Source: Anisus vortex
Lineage: Eukaryota > Mollusca > Gastropoda > Planorbidae
Assembly (NCBI GenBank): GCA_949126835.1
Contig: OX421497.1
Span: forward strand, 31,275,742 to 31,339,741
Direction of reading: 5' to 3'
DNA: 64,000 nucleotides
How positions within the stretch are numbered: position 1 is the first letter of the stretch; each line of letters opens with the position of its first letter. A model generated the notes under the pieces. That model had not been told where the DNA came from. It searched no databases and saw only the letters and a list, made by a program, of their open reading frames with translations. This document shows positions 47,625 to 59,473 of this stretch, one piece after another. The translations under genes were made by a program, and so were the position numbers.

Positions 47625-47990
47625 ATCTGTCTCGACATGTCTTTCTGTCTCAAGATGTCTTTCTGTCTCGACATGTCTTTCTGTCTCAAGATGTCTTTCT
47701 GTCTCGACATGTCTTTCTGTCTCAAGATGTCTTTCTGTCTCGACATGTCTTTCTGTCTCAAGATGTCTTTCTGTCTTGTCATGTCTTTCTGTCTCGTCAT
47801 GTCTTTCTGTCTTGTCATGTCTTTCTGTCTCGTCATGTCTTTCTGTCTCGTCATGTCTTTCTGTCTCGTCGTGTCTTTCTGTCTTGTCATGTCTTTCTGT
47901 CTCGTCATGTCTTTCTGTCTCGTCACGTCTTTCTGTCTTGTCGTGTCTTTCTGTCTCGTCATGTCTTTTTGTCTCGTCGTGTATTTCCCA
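47625..47990 (+). repeat. 18-bp minisatellite with higher-order start
   Basis: About 20 units of 'tttctgtctcgtcatgtc'. The first eight units alternate 'cgacatg' and 'caagatg', a 36-bp higher-order period; the rest are simple 18-bp units with gtc/ttg variants. Both strands are open because 18 is a multiple of 3. Confidence 0.92.
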
Positions 47991-48534
47991 TTTAGGTCGC
48001 ATCTTAATCTCACACTCACTGTCTCGCTACACCCCTCCCCCAACACACACTATCACAGTCTCATTGTTTACGTCCATGAAAAGACATCTGGAAGGGTGGG
48101 AGGGGGGGGGGGGAATTGAGGGAAAGTCCAACAGAAAAAAAGAAAAAAAAACACTACAAAATTTGAATTTCAGATGAATATGGACCTAGGTTTAGTTTTT
48201 ATTACATTAATGAACATGTATTTTATCATTAAAAAAATATGTCCTTTATTCTGAGCTCAACGGAACCTAATTAATGGTGCAATCTTAATGACAAACATTA
48301 GGCATTAGAGCACACAGACACTTTACTACACACATACTTTACTATACAAGTACTTTACCACACACACACAATTTACTAAACACACACTACATATTATACG
48401 CGAAGCAAAAGTATATAAACAAATGATATTTTTTAAAAAGGAAAAAAATTACATTAGCCTGTGGGGTACAGGTTTTTGTGACTAAGAATGTCATTGCATT
48501 ATTTGGGTGAGTGGGAGGTTAGGGCGTGGAGTTA

Positions 48535-49545
48535 AATCTATGTATCTATTTATTAGACTATCTATCTATTTATCTATCTATCTATTTAACTATTTCTCTT
48601 TCTAATTATCTATCATCAATCTATCTATCAAGCTAGAAAAATCTACCAATCTATCAATCTACCAATCTACCAATCTATCAATCTACCAATCTACCAATCT
48701 ATCAATCTACGAATCCATCAATCTACCAATCTATCAATCTATCAATCTATCAATCTACCAATCTATCACTCTACCAATCTATCAATCTACCAATCTATCA
48801 CTCTACCAACCTACCAATCTATCAATCTACGAATTTATCAATCTACCAATCTATCAATCTATCAATCTACCAATCTATCAATCTACGAATTTATCAATCT
48901 ACCAATCTATCAATCTACGAATCTATCAATCTACCAATCTATCAATCTATCAATCTATCAATCTATCAATCTACCAATCTATCAATCTACCAATCTACCA
49001 ATCTATCAATCTACGAATTTATCAATCTACCAATCTATCAATCTATCAATCTATCAATCTACCAATCTATCAATCTACCAATCTACCAATCTATCAATCT
49101 ACGAATTTATCAATTTACCAATCTATCAATCTATCAATCTATCAATCTATCAATCTATCACTCTACCAATCTATCAATCTACCAATCTATCAATCTACCA
49201 ATCTATCAATCTACCAATCTACCAATCTATCAATCTACGAATTTATCAATCTACCAATCTATCAATCTACGAATCTATCAATCTACGAATCTATCAATCT
49301 ATCAATCTACCAATCTATCAATCTACCAATCTATCAATCTACCAATCTATCAATCTATCAATCTATCAATCTATCAATCTATCAATCTATCAATCTACCA
49401 ATCTATCAATCTACCAATCTACCAATCTTTCAACCTACCAATCTATCAATCTACCAATCTATCAATCTACCAATCTACCAATCTATCAATCTACGCATTT
49501 ATCAATCTACCAATCTATCTACCTATTTATATAATTATATATTTA
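48535..49545 (+). repeat. 8-bp/4-bp satellite of ATCTATCA-type units
   Basis: About 1 kb of 'atctatca', 'atctacca' and 'atctacga' units. Blocks carrying 'tacgaatttatcaat' recur every 80-130 bp, suggesting unequal exchange. Confidence 0.93.
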
Positions 49546-49805
49546 TCTTTCAACCATGTTATGTGTCTACCTATATTTAATTATATATTTATATGCCTCG
49601 CCATCTATCTTTTATCCATTTGTGCAAAACTTGATATCCATTTTATCAATCTATCCAATTAAGTATCTTCCAATATGTCGGCTATTTACAATATCAAATT
49701 TATACCCGACTTTAAGAAGAATTTACTGTTTTTTGTAGCTGATGTAATAATTATATTTATCAAATCGTGTAAACAAATGTAATTTCATTATTATTACAAT
49801 CATAA

Positions 49806-50012
49806 AGTGTACAAACTTCACCATAAAGTGTTCAGCACCTCACCATAAAGTGTTCAGCACTTCACAATAAAGTGTTCAGCACCTCACCATAAAGTGTTCA
49901 GCACTTCACAATAAAGTGTTCAGCACCTCACCATAAAGTGTTCAGCACCTCACCATAAAGTGTTCAGCACCTCACCATAAAGTGTTCAGCACCTCACCAT
50001 AACGTGTTCAAC
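49806..50012 (+). repeat. 22-bp minisatellite
   Basis: About nine units of 'cataaagtgttcagcacctc' plus 'ac', with 'cttcaca' variants. Confidence 0.92.
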
Positions 50013-51719
50013 ACCTCGATATACGCTATTGAATAGGTCACAATAAAGTGTGTGTTCATCAATTTAAATAATGAATGCAATTGGCATTGGGCAGGCCACA
50101 CATATTGTGGATTGCCCACGAACAGGGTTGCCAACTTGAATCCGGTTGTATTTTTTCCCCAATCGTTACAAAACGGACAGAAATGTTTGTATATATGGAA
50201 CTTTTAGTTTGATTAGCTCTTCCACTTAAAGTGACACGGTCCACTGAAACGGTCCTATATACGGTCCTATATACGGTCGGCCTATCTCTTATAGATGGAG
50301 TCACACGATCCATTGGTTGCTTTTTGTGTGTTTACGTATGTGTGAGGGGGGAATGGGAGGTTGGGGGGGGGGAGAAAGTGTAATAAATAATTTTGATTAA
50401 AGTATGCAGTGGGGTTTCCTAAAGCTTTCAATAAGTAGTGTCCGATGAATTCATGGACTTAATTTTATAAACGAAACACTGAATGTAGCTGAATGTGACA
50501 ACACATTCCATCTTCTCCGACAACACACTGGCACCAATAGCTAAAGCTTGTACTTTAAATTTGTATATAGGCAATTTTATTCAGTTCTTTTGACAGTACT
50601 TGTGGTTCAGTATCAACATAGAATGCTTATTTAATCATGTATATTACATGTTTAAGCAGAAAATCTTATAAGCTTTCACGGTCTAGTGAGTTGTAATCAT
50701 TTAGACATTTAATAAGTGCATTATAGCCATAACATAAACGTATTAGTTATAAGACAGCAATATATATGTCTATAATATTGTGATACACTTGTGTATTGTG
50801 ATAGATCTACATTGACCTGTTAGTAATAATTGTAGGTCGGTAAACCATGAAAGATCTTACCTTGGCTTATGTACTGACAACTGCAATGTATAAAGCAAAA
50901 ACATTTAAATAACTTTCAACAACCATTGGCAATTACATCCGCAATTGCCACTGAATGTATATTATTAAGTTTATCAACCTTGTCCTACAGAGATTAGAAC
51001 GTCACTAAACAGCTGAACCGTAAACTTTGCTATGATTTCAGTCAGGTCTATAATATACACATAGGTTGGTTTACATGTTTTAAAATACCCTTTTCTGGTT
51101 TTGTTTTTGTTTCGCAAAGAATACTTTGTTGTTCGTTTCGTGACTAATAACAATAACTTCGATGATTAAAATAAACAATGTAAACAGCGCATAGAGCATG
51201 CTAAATATAATAGCATGGAGAGAAGCACTTTATAAATAAACACCACCGTCAACATAAAGCAGGTTCGTACATGTATTTTTAAGCCAAGTAAAGGTAGGGC
51301 CTATCTTAACATACGTTTTATTTTGTCAATACACATAATGAATTAGTAGTCTACAATACTGCATCGAAATGGGATTTTAAAAATAGTTTTTGTCAAATAC
51401 CCATCAACAATGATACTATTGTCACAGTAGTCTACATCCCTACTTGTTATTATTACTTGTTTGATGTTTTATTTTATCTTATAAAGAGAAAGAACACAGT
51501 AGTTCCTAATTTGTAATGAGTCATATTTTAAATAAAACATTCACGTCAATATTGGTAGTCTACTGGAAACAACAGACTAATGGCCATTTATTTTACTACT
51601 CAAAACAAGACATAAACAAATAACTCGAAGTAAATTTAATAGGAAACCTTGTAGACATTTTAACGTAACGTTTGACCTATTTAAATTATGAGTATAATTT
51701 AAACTGCTTATGTAATACT
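50013..51719. other. AT-rich intergenic; no gene recognised
   Basis: A 'cagggttgccaacttg' word at about 50124 resembles a hAT end without a partner. Near 51181-51240 there is a minus-strand LINE 3' UTR-like remnant ('agcgcatagagcatgctaaa'). No exon is seen. Confidence 0.4.
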
Positions 51720-52312
51720 CTCGCTAGTAATGAACCTTGCAGTAAACTGTTCTTTTCTAAATTTGTTCTCATTTATTATATTTTTTTTAGATGATTTATC
51801 CCATACAGATGATGCATATTCCATATGTATAGGTCTAACTAATGTGAGATTGCATTTTAGTTTTATGTTCTTATTACCTTTCTAAAAGTTCCTTTTTATG
51901 AAGCCGAATGTTTTGTTAGATTGCAAGATAATTTATCATTTATTATTACTACTAAGTACTTTGCATTTTTAGTTATTTAAGGTCTTTACAATGAAGGAAG
52001 TAGTTTGTAATTATGTGTTTCTTTTTCTTGGATACTCTTAATTAACAGTTGGCATTTTTTTTTTTGCGGTGAAAAGACAAAAGCTTACTTTAGTTAGATT
52101 CCCATTTTTCTAACATTATCTAGGTATTTTTTGTCAGAGTTCACCATCTTTGTCTGTCTTTACTGTTCTAACAATTATACAATTATCTGCAAATACCTTT
52201 ATGTTTGTTCCTGTGTTGATGCAATTGGGTAAGTCATTACTATAAATTAGAAATAGTAAGGGCCCTAGAACAGTTCCTTGTTGAACTCCTGAGTTTACAG
52301 TTTTTTGGTGAT
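51720..52312 (-). pseudogene. Non-LTR reverse transcriptase relic
   Basis: Minus strand reads SGVQQGTVLGPLLFLIYSND then KVFADNCIIVRTV, i.e. RT domains 4-5 of a Jockey/CR1-like LINE. The catalytic FADD box is FADN here. Further along, NKTFGFIKRNF and LTLVRPIHMEYASSVWD mark the thumb and connection region. Several stops lie between, so it is a fossil. Confidence 0.88.
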
Positions 52313-52419
52313 GATTTTGACTAATTTAGAGCATCTCCAGCTGGAAGGTTACCACAGCATTGTTTCTCTGCTCGGCTCGGATAGTTTTTAGAATAGGGCT
52401 ACGGGTTGGTACTTTAGTA

Positions 52420-53868
52420 CAGGGGTCGGCAACCTACGACACGCGTGCCAGACTTGACAGACAGAGCGATTTTGAATGGCACGCGGAAGTCCACACAAAA
52501 AATCTCTTCTACAAGAGAATGAGTGCTAGAGCATAATGAATTAGAAATCCTGTTTCGGCACACTATTTGCCGACCTCCTGTTTCGGCACACTATTTGCCG
52601 ACCTCCTGTTTCGGCACACTATTTGCCGACCTCCTGTATCGGCACACTATTTGCCGACCTCCTGTATCGGCACACTATTTGCCGACCTCCTGTTTCGGCA
52701 CACTATTTGCCGACCTCCTGTTTCGGCACACTATTTGCCGACCTCCTGTTTCGGCACACTATTTGCCGACCTCCTGTTTCGGCACACTATTTGCCGACCT
52801 CCTGTTTCGGCACACTATTTGCCGACCTCCTGTTTCGGCACACTTTTTGCCGACCTCCTGTTTCGGCACACTATTTGCCGACCTCCTGTTTCGGCACACT
52901 ATTTGCCGACCTCCTGTTTCGGCACACTATTTGCCGACCTCCTGTTTCGGCACACTATTTGCCGACCTCCTGTTTCGGCACACTATTTGCCGACCTCCTG
53001 TTTCGGCACACTATTTGCCGACCTCCTGTTTCGGCACACTATTTGCCGACCTCCTGTTTCGGCACACTATTTGCCGACCTCCTGTTTCGGCACACTATTT
53101 GCCGACCTCCTGTTTCGGCACACTATTTGCTGACCTCATGTTTCGGCACACTTTTTGCCGACCTCCTGTTTCGGCACACTATTTGCCGACCTCCTGTTTC
53201 GGCACACTATTTGCCGACCTCCTGTTTCGGCACACTATTTGCCGACCTCCTGTTTCGGCACACTATTTGCCGACCTCCTGTTTCGGCACACTATTTGCCG
53301 ACCTCCTGTTTCGGCACACTATTTGCCGACCTCCTGTTTCGGCACACTATTTGCCGACCTCCTGTTTCGGCACACTTTTTGCCGACCTCCTGTTTCGGCA
53401 CACTATTTGCCGACCTCCTGTTTCGGCACACTATTTGCCGACCTCCTGTTTCGGCACACTATTTGCCGACCTCCTGTTTTGGCACACTATTTGCCGACCT
53501 CCTGTTTCGGCACACTATTTGCCGACCTCCTGTTTCGGCACACTATTTGCCGACCTCCTGTTTCGGCACACTATTTGCCGACCTCCTGTTTCGGCACACT
53601 ATTTGCCGACCTCCTGTTTCGACACACTATTTGCCGACCTCCTGTTTCGGCACACTATTTGCCGACCTCCTGTTTCGGCACACTATTTGCCGACCTCCTG
53701 TTTCGACACACTATTTGCCGACCTCCTGTTTCGGCACACTATTTGCCGACCTCCTGTTTCGACACACTATTTGCCGACCTCCTGTTTCGGCACACTATTT
53801 GCCGACCTCCTGTTTCGGCACACTATTTGCCGACCTCCTGTTTCGACACACTATTTGCCGACCTCCTG
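52420..53868 (+). mobile_element. hAT element carrying 47 copies of its own 3' end
   Basis: Starts CAGGGGTCGGCAACC and is flanked by the perfect 8-bp duplication ctttagta (52412-52419 and 53869-53876). The body is only about 130 bp; everything from 52553 to the end is a 28-bp tandem repeat whose every unit ends in the 3' terminal inverted repeat (ttgccgacctcctg). Same family as 24815-26027 and 28195-28400. Confidence 0.92.
52553..53868 (+). repeat. 28-bp minisatellite, exactly 47 units
   Basis: 1316 bp = 47 x 28. The unit is 'tttcggcacactatttgccg' plus 'acctcctg'. Variants (cgacaca, ctttttg, tatcgg) mark a few units; 'cgacaca' occurs only in the last third. All three plus frames are open since no stop word arises, producing nominal proteins up to 463 residues with no coding meaning. 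Confidence 0.96.
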
Positions 53869-53974
53869 CTTTAGTATAATATACATCTTCCGAAACCAAG
53901 GGGAAGTATTCTGAGTTTATTTTTCACTAGAATTAATGAATGTCCTACATTCTTCTATCACTGTTGAATAAAAG

Positions 53975-54004
53975 TAAAGAGAGAGAGAGAGAGAGAGAGA
54001 GAGA
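53975..54004 (+). repeat. (GA)n microsatellite
   Basis: Uninterrupted 'agagag' run. Confidence 0.9.
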
Positions 54005-54993
54005 TACATAGATGATACGTGTGTGTGTTTGGGCGGCGGTCGGGTAAAATCTCGACAAAACTTTGATGAAACAAATTTAAAAGAGTGAATCAAGCCAGCT
54101 TTCAAGCGTCCACGCCATTTAAGGGGATTGTGAGGCCAAACCCACGTCTGAAGTATCCTCAAATGGTTTTGGTTCATTAATCATGTATGGCGAGACTATG
54201 CGATACATCTTCCCCCACACTCAAATCCAGGGATACCTTGGAGGTGTGTGGTGTGTGGGGGGAGTGGAAGTGGGACCCAGCTTTAACTAGCCTTTGATCA
54301 AGACGAGTCTGAAATAGCGATTCATAATATCTGAAATAAAACAGAGGCACCCTAAAAATCAAACACTTCAAATCAGTGAAACTTATCTCATCAAATGCGC
54401 TAACTTTACATTTTTTTTGTGTGTGTATAAATAGATGCATCTAGCCTTTAGGGTGAAGGGATCGAGACGACAAGCCTTTAACTTTAACATTTGCACTTAA
54501 GTTTTGTGAACTTGATAAAAGTTCAGACAAACTATAGATCTAGGTTTGCCTGGCGGGGGTTAAAGGTTAAGATGCCCACATAGGTCGTACGCGATTTATT
54601 ACTAATATTTTTTAAAAACTCATTTTAAGTATTTTTTTTGCATTAAAAATAAGCTTATATTTTTTTACTCATAAAATTTAAGATCGAGGCTTTTTATTCA
54701 GTTAGAAAGGCCTGGTTTGGAGGTTTATGAATTAAAAAAAAATTAACATTCTTGTTGAAACTATTAATGCAACAATAAGCAAATTATACGCTGAAAAAAA
54801 TCGATTGGATTAAGAATTAATTTCATTGTTTATAGAAGAACGACCAAGCGGGCCTGACCCATTGTATGTTTAAATACATACACATTTTATGTCAAGGGCG
54901 TTTCAACAAATGAAAAGGTCCATTGAATACATCAACATCTAAATGTAAAAGACTTGTATAAGCTATCGTTTTTCGATAAATCTTTTTTGGACG
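54005..54993. other. Intergenic; no gene recognised
   Basis: Two minus frames of 86-87 codons at about 53917-54440 show no recognisable domain. Confidence 0.4.
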
Positions 54994-55313
54994 CAGGGCC
55001 GTATTTAGAATTGTGGGGGCCCTGTTCCCAGATTTATGTGGGAGCCCTTCGCGGCCTCGCCCCTGATTTCCACATACCTCAGAAAAGTGTCGTTAATTCA
55101 TGTTACATTCTGTAGAATCATAAATTGTTTGTTGTGCTTAGCTTGGTTAGACTGGAACGCTTAAAATTGTAGGAGAATAAATGAAATTTATTATATTTTT
55201 AACAAAAGAACGGGATGTCACTAAAAATTTCTTTTTGGGATGTGTGGGGGCCCCTTTTGTGTGGGGGCCCCTGTTCCAATGAAACTCGTGGAACATGCCT
55301 TAATACGCCACTG
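54994..55313. mobile_element. 320-bp hAT MITE inside the exon relic
   Basis: Ends CAGGGCCGTATTTAG and (reverse) CAGTGGCGTATTAAG. Flanks tttggacg and attgggcg match at six of eight positions. The right flank is the repeated stop-codon region of the decayed transporter exon. Confidence 0.7.
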
Positions 55314-55478
55314 ATTGGGCGGTATCAATGCTAATGTTGGCTCCTCACTAGGAGGTATCGATACTGATGTAGCAAGACCTGGAAAGCTGCTAAAGGGCCG
55401 AGTACGTGACAATCAGACAAACCAGAATGCTCACACATATAATTCAATACAGGCCACCACCCTTCATGTGAAGTGGGA
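55314..55478 (-). pseudogene. Decayed copy of the AAAP transporter terminal exon
   Basis: The minus strand aligns with the intact terminal exon at 60280-60430: 'cccacttcac', 'ggcctgtattga', 'acgtactcggccctt' and 'tgctacatcagtatcgatac' in order. The splice acceptor ttcag has become ttcgg. A 4-base insertion, a 1-base deletion and a further deletion break the frame, and stops are present. The copy also has a second unit of the stop-region repeat, so that repeat predates the duplication. The other exons were not seen, so this is an exon-scale duplicate or the last trace of a gene copy. Confidence 0.85.
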
Positions 55479-55944
55479 AGACGCCGAAACATAAATTCAT
55501 GCTTATAATAATATTTCTTGGACATCCGTAAGGGGTTTCCCGATCAATTTTGTGGAGTATAGATAAAAAAGGGAGGTAATTCACATCTATGTAAAGCTGT
55601 TTCAATAAAGTTTTTTTTCGTTTCAATTATGACTTAATTAGAACGGTTGTATATTATCAACAACAAAATATTTTCCCGCGGATGCCAAAACACTATTTTG
55701 TGTATTTGATTCAGGAAAAAAATATTTTCTTATAAAGTTCTTTTCAAAGTTGGGAGCAGCGGATTCTTTACACTGCTGCAATGAAACAGGCCACATTGCA
55801 AAAACGTTCATAATTTTTTTGTTCGCTTTCAATCCCTTGTTGTACGTTGCAGATTGGACATAATAATCTTATTTCTAAAAGAAATGGTTATTAACCTATA
55901 AAAGACAATCACAAACAGTGTTTCCTGGTTACACAAATGCTTCA
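55479..55944. other. Intergenic between relic exon and LINE fragment
   Basis: AT-rich; no recognisable exon of the duplicated transporter. Confidence 0.4.
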
Positions 55945-56295
55945 CCTATCCCATAACCCGAGTGAGGGTCGTTGGGAGTTGGGGCACCATTTTTTGACTG
56001 TTGAACAATTGTATGACACTCGTCGTCTCGGTCCCGCGCCACCCTCTGGTAATCCTCAAGAGACAAGCCGGTCCACTCCCTGATGTCAACATCCTCTCAT
56101 CGTCTGCCCGCCTCTCTTTCTTCCACCCCGCACTGTGTCCTGCAGGTTAGTTTTCGCCAGGCTTTCGGATCTTGCCACATGCCCGTACCATCTGAGTTTT
56201 TTAACTTTTTTTTTACATTTAATGGCACTGAGTAGACTCTTGCGAGGGCCGGTGACGTTGAGCCGGTGATTCGCTCTCTCACACAAATCCAAATA
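55945..56295 (-). pseudogene. LINE ORF2 C-terminus (minus), frameshifted
   Basis: Minus strand reads RANHRLNVTGPRKSLL, KKLRWYGHVARSESLAKTNL, VRGGRKRGG, then in another frame DVDIREWTGLSLEDYQRVAR and TPNDPHSG. The 'LRWYGHVxRSexLAKtxLqGtVxGgRrrGrq..W.dnI.eWtGls' tail is the hallmark of RTE/I-type ORF2 C-termini. The frame change near 56095 shows decay. Confidence 0.87.
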
Positions 56296-56728
56296 CTACT
56301 AAATCAAAAGTCGTACAATAACATTTGTTTAAAACAAAATGAATAGAAAATAACCGTAACCAAAAAAATACTTGAAATTAAAAACCTATTTTCCAATTAA
56401 TTCCCTTTAATAGTTATTCTTACTGAAAGGACTCATAGATGCGCAGTGTCCCCCCAACGACCGTTAAAGTTAAGGGAATACAAAAATAATATTATCTTCT
56501 TTTTATCTTCTATCCCTTTGTTTGTGTAAAATTGAAATAAATAGATCTATGTCTTTTATCCTTTCTCAGTAATGTCTATTACGTTAAATGTCTGTATTTT
56601 CATTGTAATAATTGGAATACAATTAACATAATTGCTATTGTTCATGTAGGCTACTAATAAAAATAAACATTTTTGGAAATACTGTTTGGTATTTTGTGTT
56701 TTTATTAATGTTCATTTTGTAGTATTAT

Positions 56729-57475
56729 CATAGACTATAATATACATGGACCGCTTGCTTTAGTTTTAATGCTATTATCTTCTGTTTTTTTGCAATTCCC
56801 GATTCTAAATAAAGTAATTGTAATACAAGTTCCGTTTTATTAAATCGCATTATTTTCGACTTTAAATTAATACTTGTAGGCCTATTAATATATCATTTAC
56901 TATAATAAGATGGACCGCCTGCTCTATTTTTAGAGCTTATTTTCTTTTTTCCGTGTGCACACAACACTGATCGATAAATGTTTCCGCTCTGTACAACTTT
57001 CGATTTTAATTTTTCATTGAGAAAATCATAGCGATTAAATAAAACGGAACTTGTATATCAATAACTTTTTTTCTGGTATAGCAATTACGTTATTTAGAAT
57101 CGGGAATTCCGATCATCAGTGTTTCAAGTCATCATATAGCAGAAATACCATAGACTATAATATACACCGAACATGAGCATGAGTCTAACAGATAAACTCC
57201 ATACTTCTTCAATAAGTAATTATTTAATTTGAACATTTTCATTTACCCCCAGTATGCCTTTCAATTCATCAACAAAAACTTCCTCATCCATAGCGTCCAT
57301 ATCTTAGTCATAGATTGACGCACAAAATTTCTAAAAAAAATGGTGCGATTCAATAAAACGGAATTTGTATTACAATTACTTCTTTTAGAATCGGGAATTC
57401 CGAAATAAGCAGTCTTTCGAGTCATCATATAGCAGAAAAACTAAAGCAAGCGGTCCATGTATATTATAGTCTATG
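56729..57475. mobile_element. 747-bp fold-back element
   Basis: Long inverted arms begin CATAGACTATAATATACATG and share 'gaccgcttgctttag', 'cgattctaaa' and 'taatacaa' with 'ttccgttttatt'. Flanked by gtattat on both sides (56722-56728 and 57476-57482). A second, inner pair of similar arms lies near 56900 and 57040-57170. No coding content. Confidence 0.82.
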
Positions 57476-58529
57476 GTATTATTGTTAGTTTACTATTATT
57501 AATAAAACGCCAAGTCAACACAACCGTTCGCTACTTTTTCTTATCTTATCTTATACATTACAGACGCTCATTCTATAAAAAAAAATCATTATTGTGTCCT
57601 ACGCTCATCCGTGGTCCCAGTCTAGTATTGCATTTTTAATACCAGGAGCTGGGCAGCAACAATTCTTATGCACGTACCGTGCAGGGCCAGGGAGACAGGA
57701 TACAATGAAAAAAAAAAAACTAAATAAGAAAATAAACGTTCTCACTAAACTTTTTGTTGTAATTTTGTTTTCTTTATCTTTTAAACCCAACATATTGTAA
57801 TCATTCGTTTCTCCGCAATTTTGACGGGTATGACTAAGCTTACTAGTATTATTATAAAAAGCAATTATTTAGATCTCATTCAAACTGAGATTCCATTAAT
57901 TACAAATTTAAAGTTTTACATGGATTGTATCATTGAAAAGAATAGATGCGTACCTAATCATACAAACTGAGTAGTTAATGTAACGCTAAAAATTTACATA
58001 ATGTAAAACGTTTAGTCATATAATATGTATTTAATTTTAAAATGTCATTTAATAATTTGATTAATTTTAAATTTATATTTTATTTGCCATTTATTATTAT
58101 AAGAAAAAACATTTACATAATAGACATATTCACAAAAGAGGGTTAATTAAAACTTCTCAAAAAAAGGGTAATTATATCCCTTTAATTAAAGTTTTCAAAT
58201 TTGATTTTAGGGATGCCATACAAATTTTATTTGTAATAGAACTAATAAATTGATAAATGATTATGTCTTTAAAAGCATACTCATCCAGTATAATGGTATT
58301 CATTTCAAGCTATAATTAGAGATATACATTATTTTACGTTAAAAAGTTGTAAAGAATACTTTTCCTTCATTAAGTCAATTTAAGGAGTTTTTTTTTACAA
58401 TCATTATTAATTACAACATTTAGGCCTACTTAATTTAATACTATCTAGTAGGCCTATAAAGGCATCTTATATTTGTTTAAGAAAAGCCGTTCCCAGGTCA
58501 ACCTAGAAGGAATGCCTCGCTCAGGTATG
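57476..58529. other. Family X fragment, then AT-rich DNA
   Basis: A family X piece at about 57545-57640 ('ttacagacgctcattctata', 'tcatccgtggtcccagtcta'). The rest is AT-rich with no gene. Confidence 0.5.
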
Positions 58530-58625
58530 GAACAGCATCTCTCTCTATTCCTCTCTCTCTATCTTCCTCTCTCTCTATCTTCCTCTCTCTCTATCTTCCT
58601 CTCTCTCTCTTTCTCTCTCTGCTCA
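58530..58625 (+). repeat. CT-rich microsatellite
   Basis: 'ctctctctatcttcctctct' units repeated about four times. Confidence 0.85.
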
Positions 58626-58644
58626 ATCACTCTTGTGTTAAAGC

Positions 58645-58926
58645 TTAAGTCCTGAGACCAGACAAATCGTAGTCCAGTCCTACCATAAGAGCCATGGAGA
58701 GAAAAGAGCAAGCTCTAGTTTCCCGTAAGGCTAAGAAGACTCATACCTAAAATGGAAGTGCAGGCTCATAGCTACTAAAGCAGGTCCAGTTCTGTCTCCT
58801 TAGTGTATTGATGTCCTGATGTAAAGGTATTCTCGCTGGCTAGGTAAGCAGAAAACGTGAATCTGTTCTTTAGTAGAACTAACTTTCATCTTCTATTTTG
58901 ATCTTAGCCAAAAGCAGAGAAGCGAT
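58645..58926 (-). ncRNA. U2 snRNA-like fragment or U2-headed repeat
   Basis: At 58926-58900 the minus strand reads ATCGCTTCTCTGCTTTTGGC then TAAGATC, matching the U2 5' end (ATCGCTTCTCGGCCTTTTGGC, TAAGATC) with a small change. The branch-site-pairing GTAGTA region is not preserved. A further 'gagcttgctc' at about 58707-58716 matches the U2 stem III word in the right order but too far away. This is a decayed pseudogene with an insertion, or a repeat with a U2-derived head, not a working U2. Confidence 0.5.
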
Positions 58927-59154
58927 ATTTATATATTATTCATATTTTGTGTTTGCAGGCCTTTTAAATTAAGTAGTCTATGTATTGTATTTCCAAAAAA
59001 ATACGTTATAGTGCCAAGCGCTGTTAGTTGTCAGACTGAGACCTAAGTGATTTTATTTAATCAAGTGCTATTAACTTTCTAATTTAGTCTTAAGTGTATT
59101 CATATTTTAGGCTTAGGCAACATTTTGAAAAAAAGAATTAAGCCTATATAATCT

Positions 59155-59290
59155 TACATATTACAGACGCTCCCTTTAAAATGTAAAGAGGTGTTTTTTA
59201 AGACGTTACTACAAAGTTATACGCGTATCCCTGGTTTGAGTCTCGCCTTGCAATTTGGTGAGAATTTCTAAATTATATTAAGTTGTTGGT
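59155..59290 (+). repeat. Dispersed repeat family X, diverged
   Basis: 'cttacatattacagacgctc' start followed by decayed family landmarks ('ttgagtctcgccttgcaatt'). Confidence 0.6.
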
Positions 59291-59473
59291 TATCCCAAAA
59301 CTAAAATCACAATTATAAAACTATAATTTTTTTTATCAACAACATTGTCTAGGATTTAATCTCATGAAACAATCGGTAAATTGTAATTTGAACAAAATGT
59401 GAGTGAATTCATTATTATTTTGCTTGTTTCAATAAAGAAAAAACTAACCCATAAAAACAAAGTTTTTATTATA

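Noticed and set aside
47555..48177. Overlapping 130-170 residue frames on both strands
   Set aside because: Produced by an 18-bp minisatellite whose length is a multiple of three.
52523..53914. Open frames up to 463 residues
   Set aside because: The 28-bp repeat contains no stop word in any plus frame, so long frames arise automatically; all three frames give the same 28-residue period.
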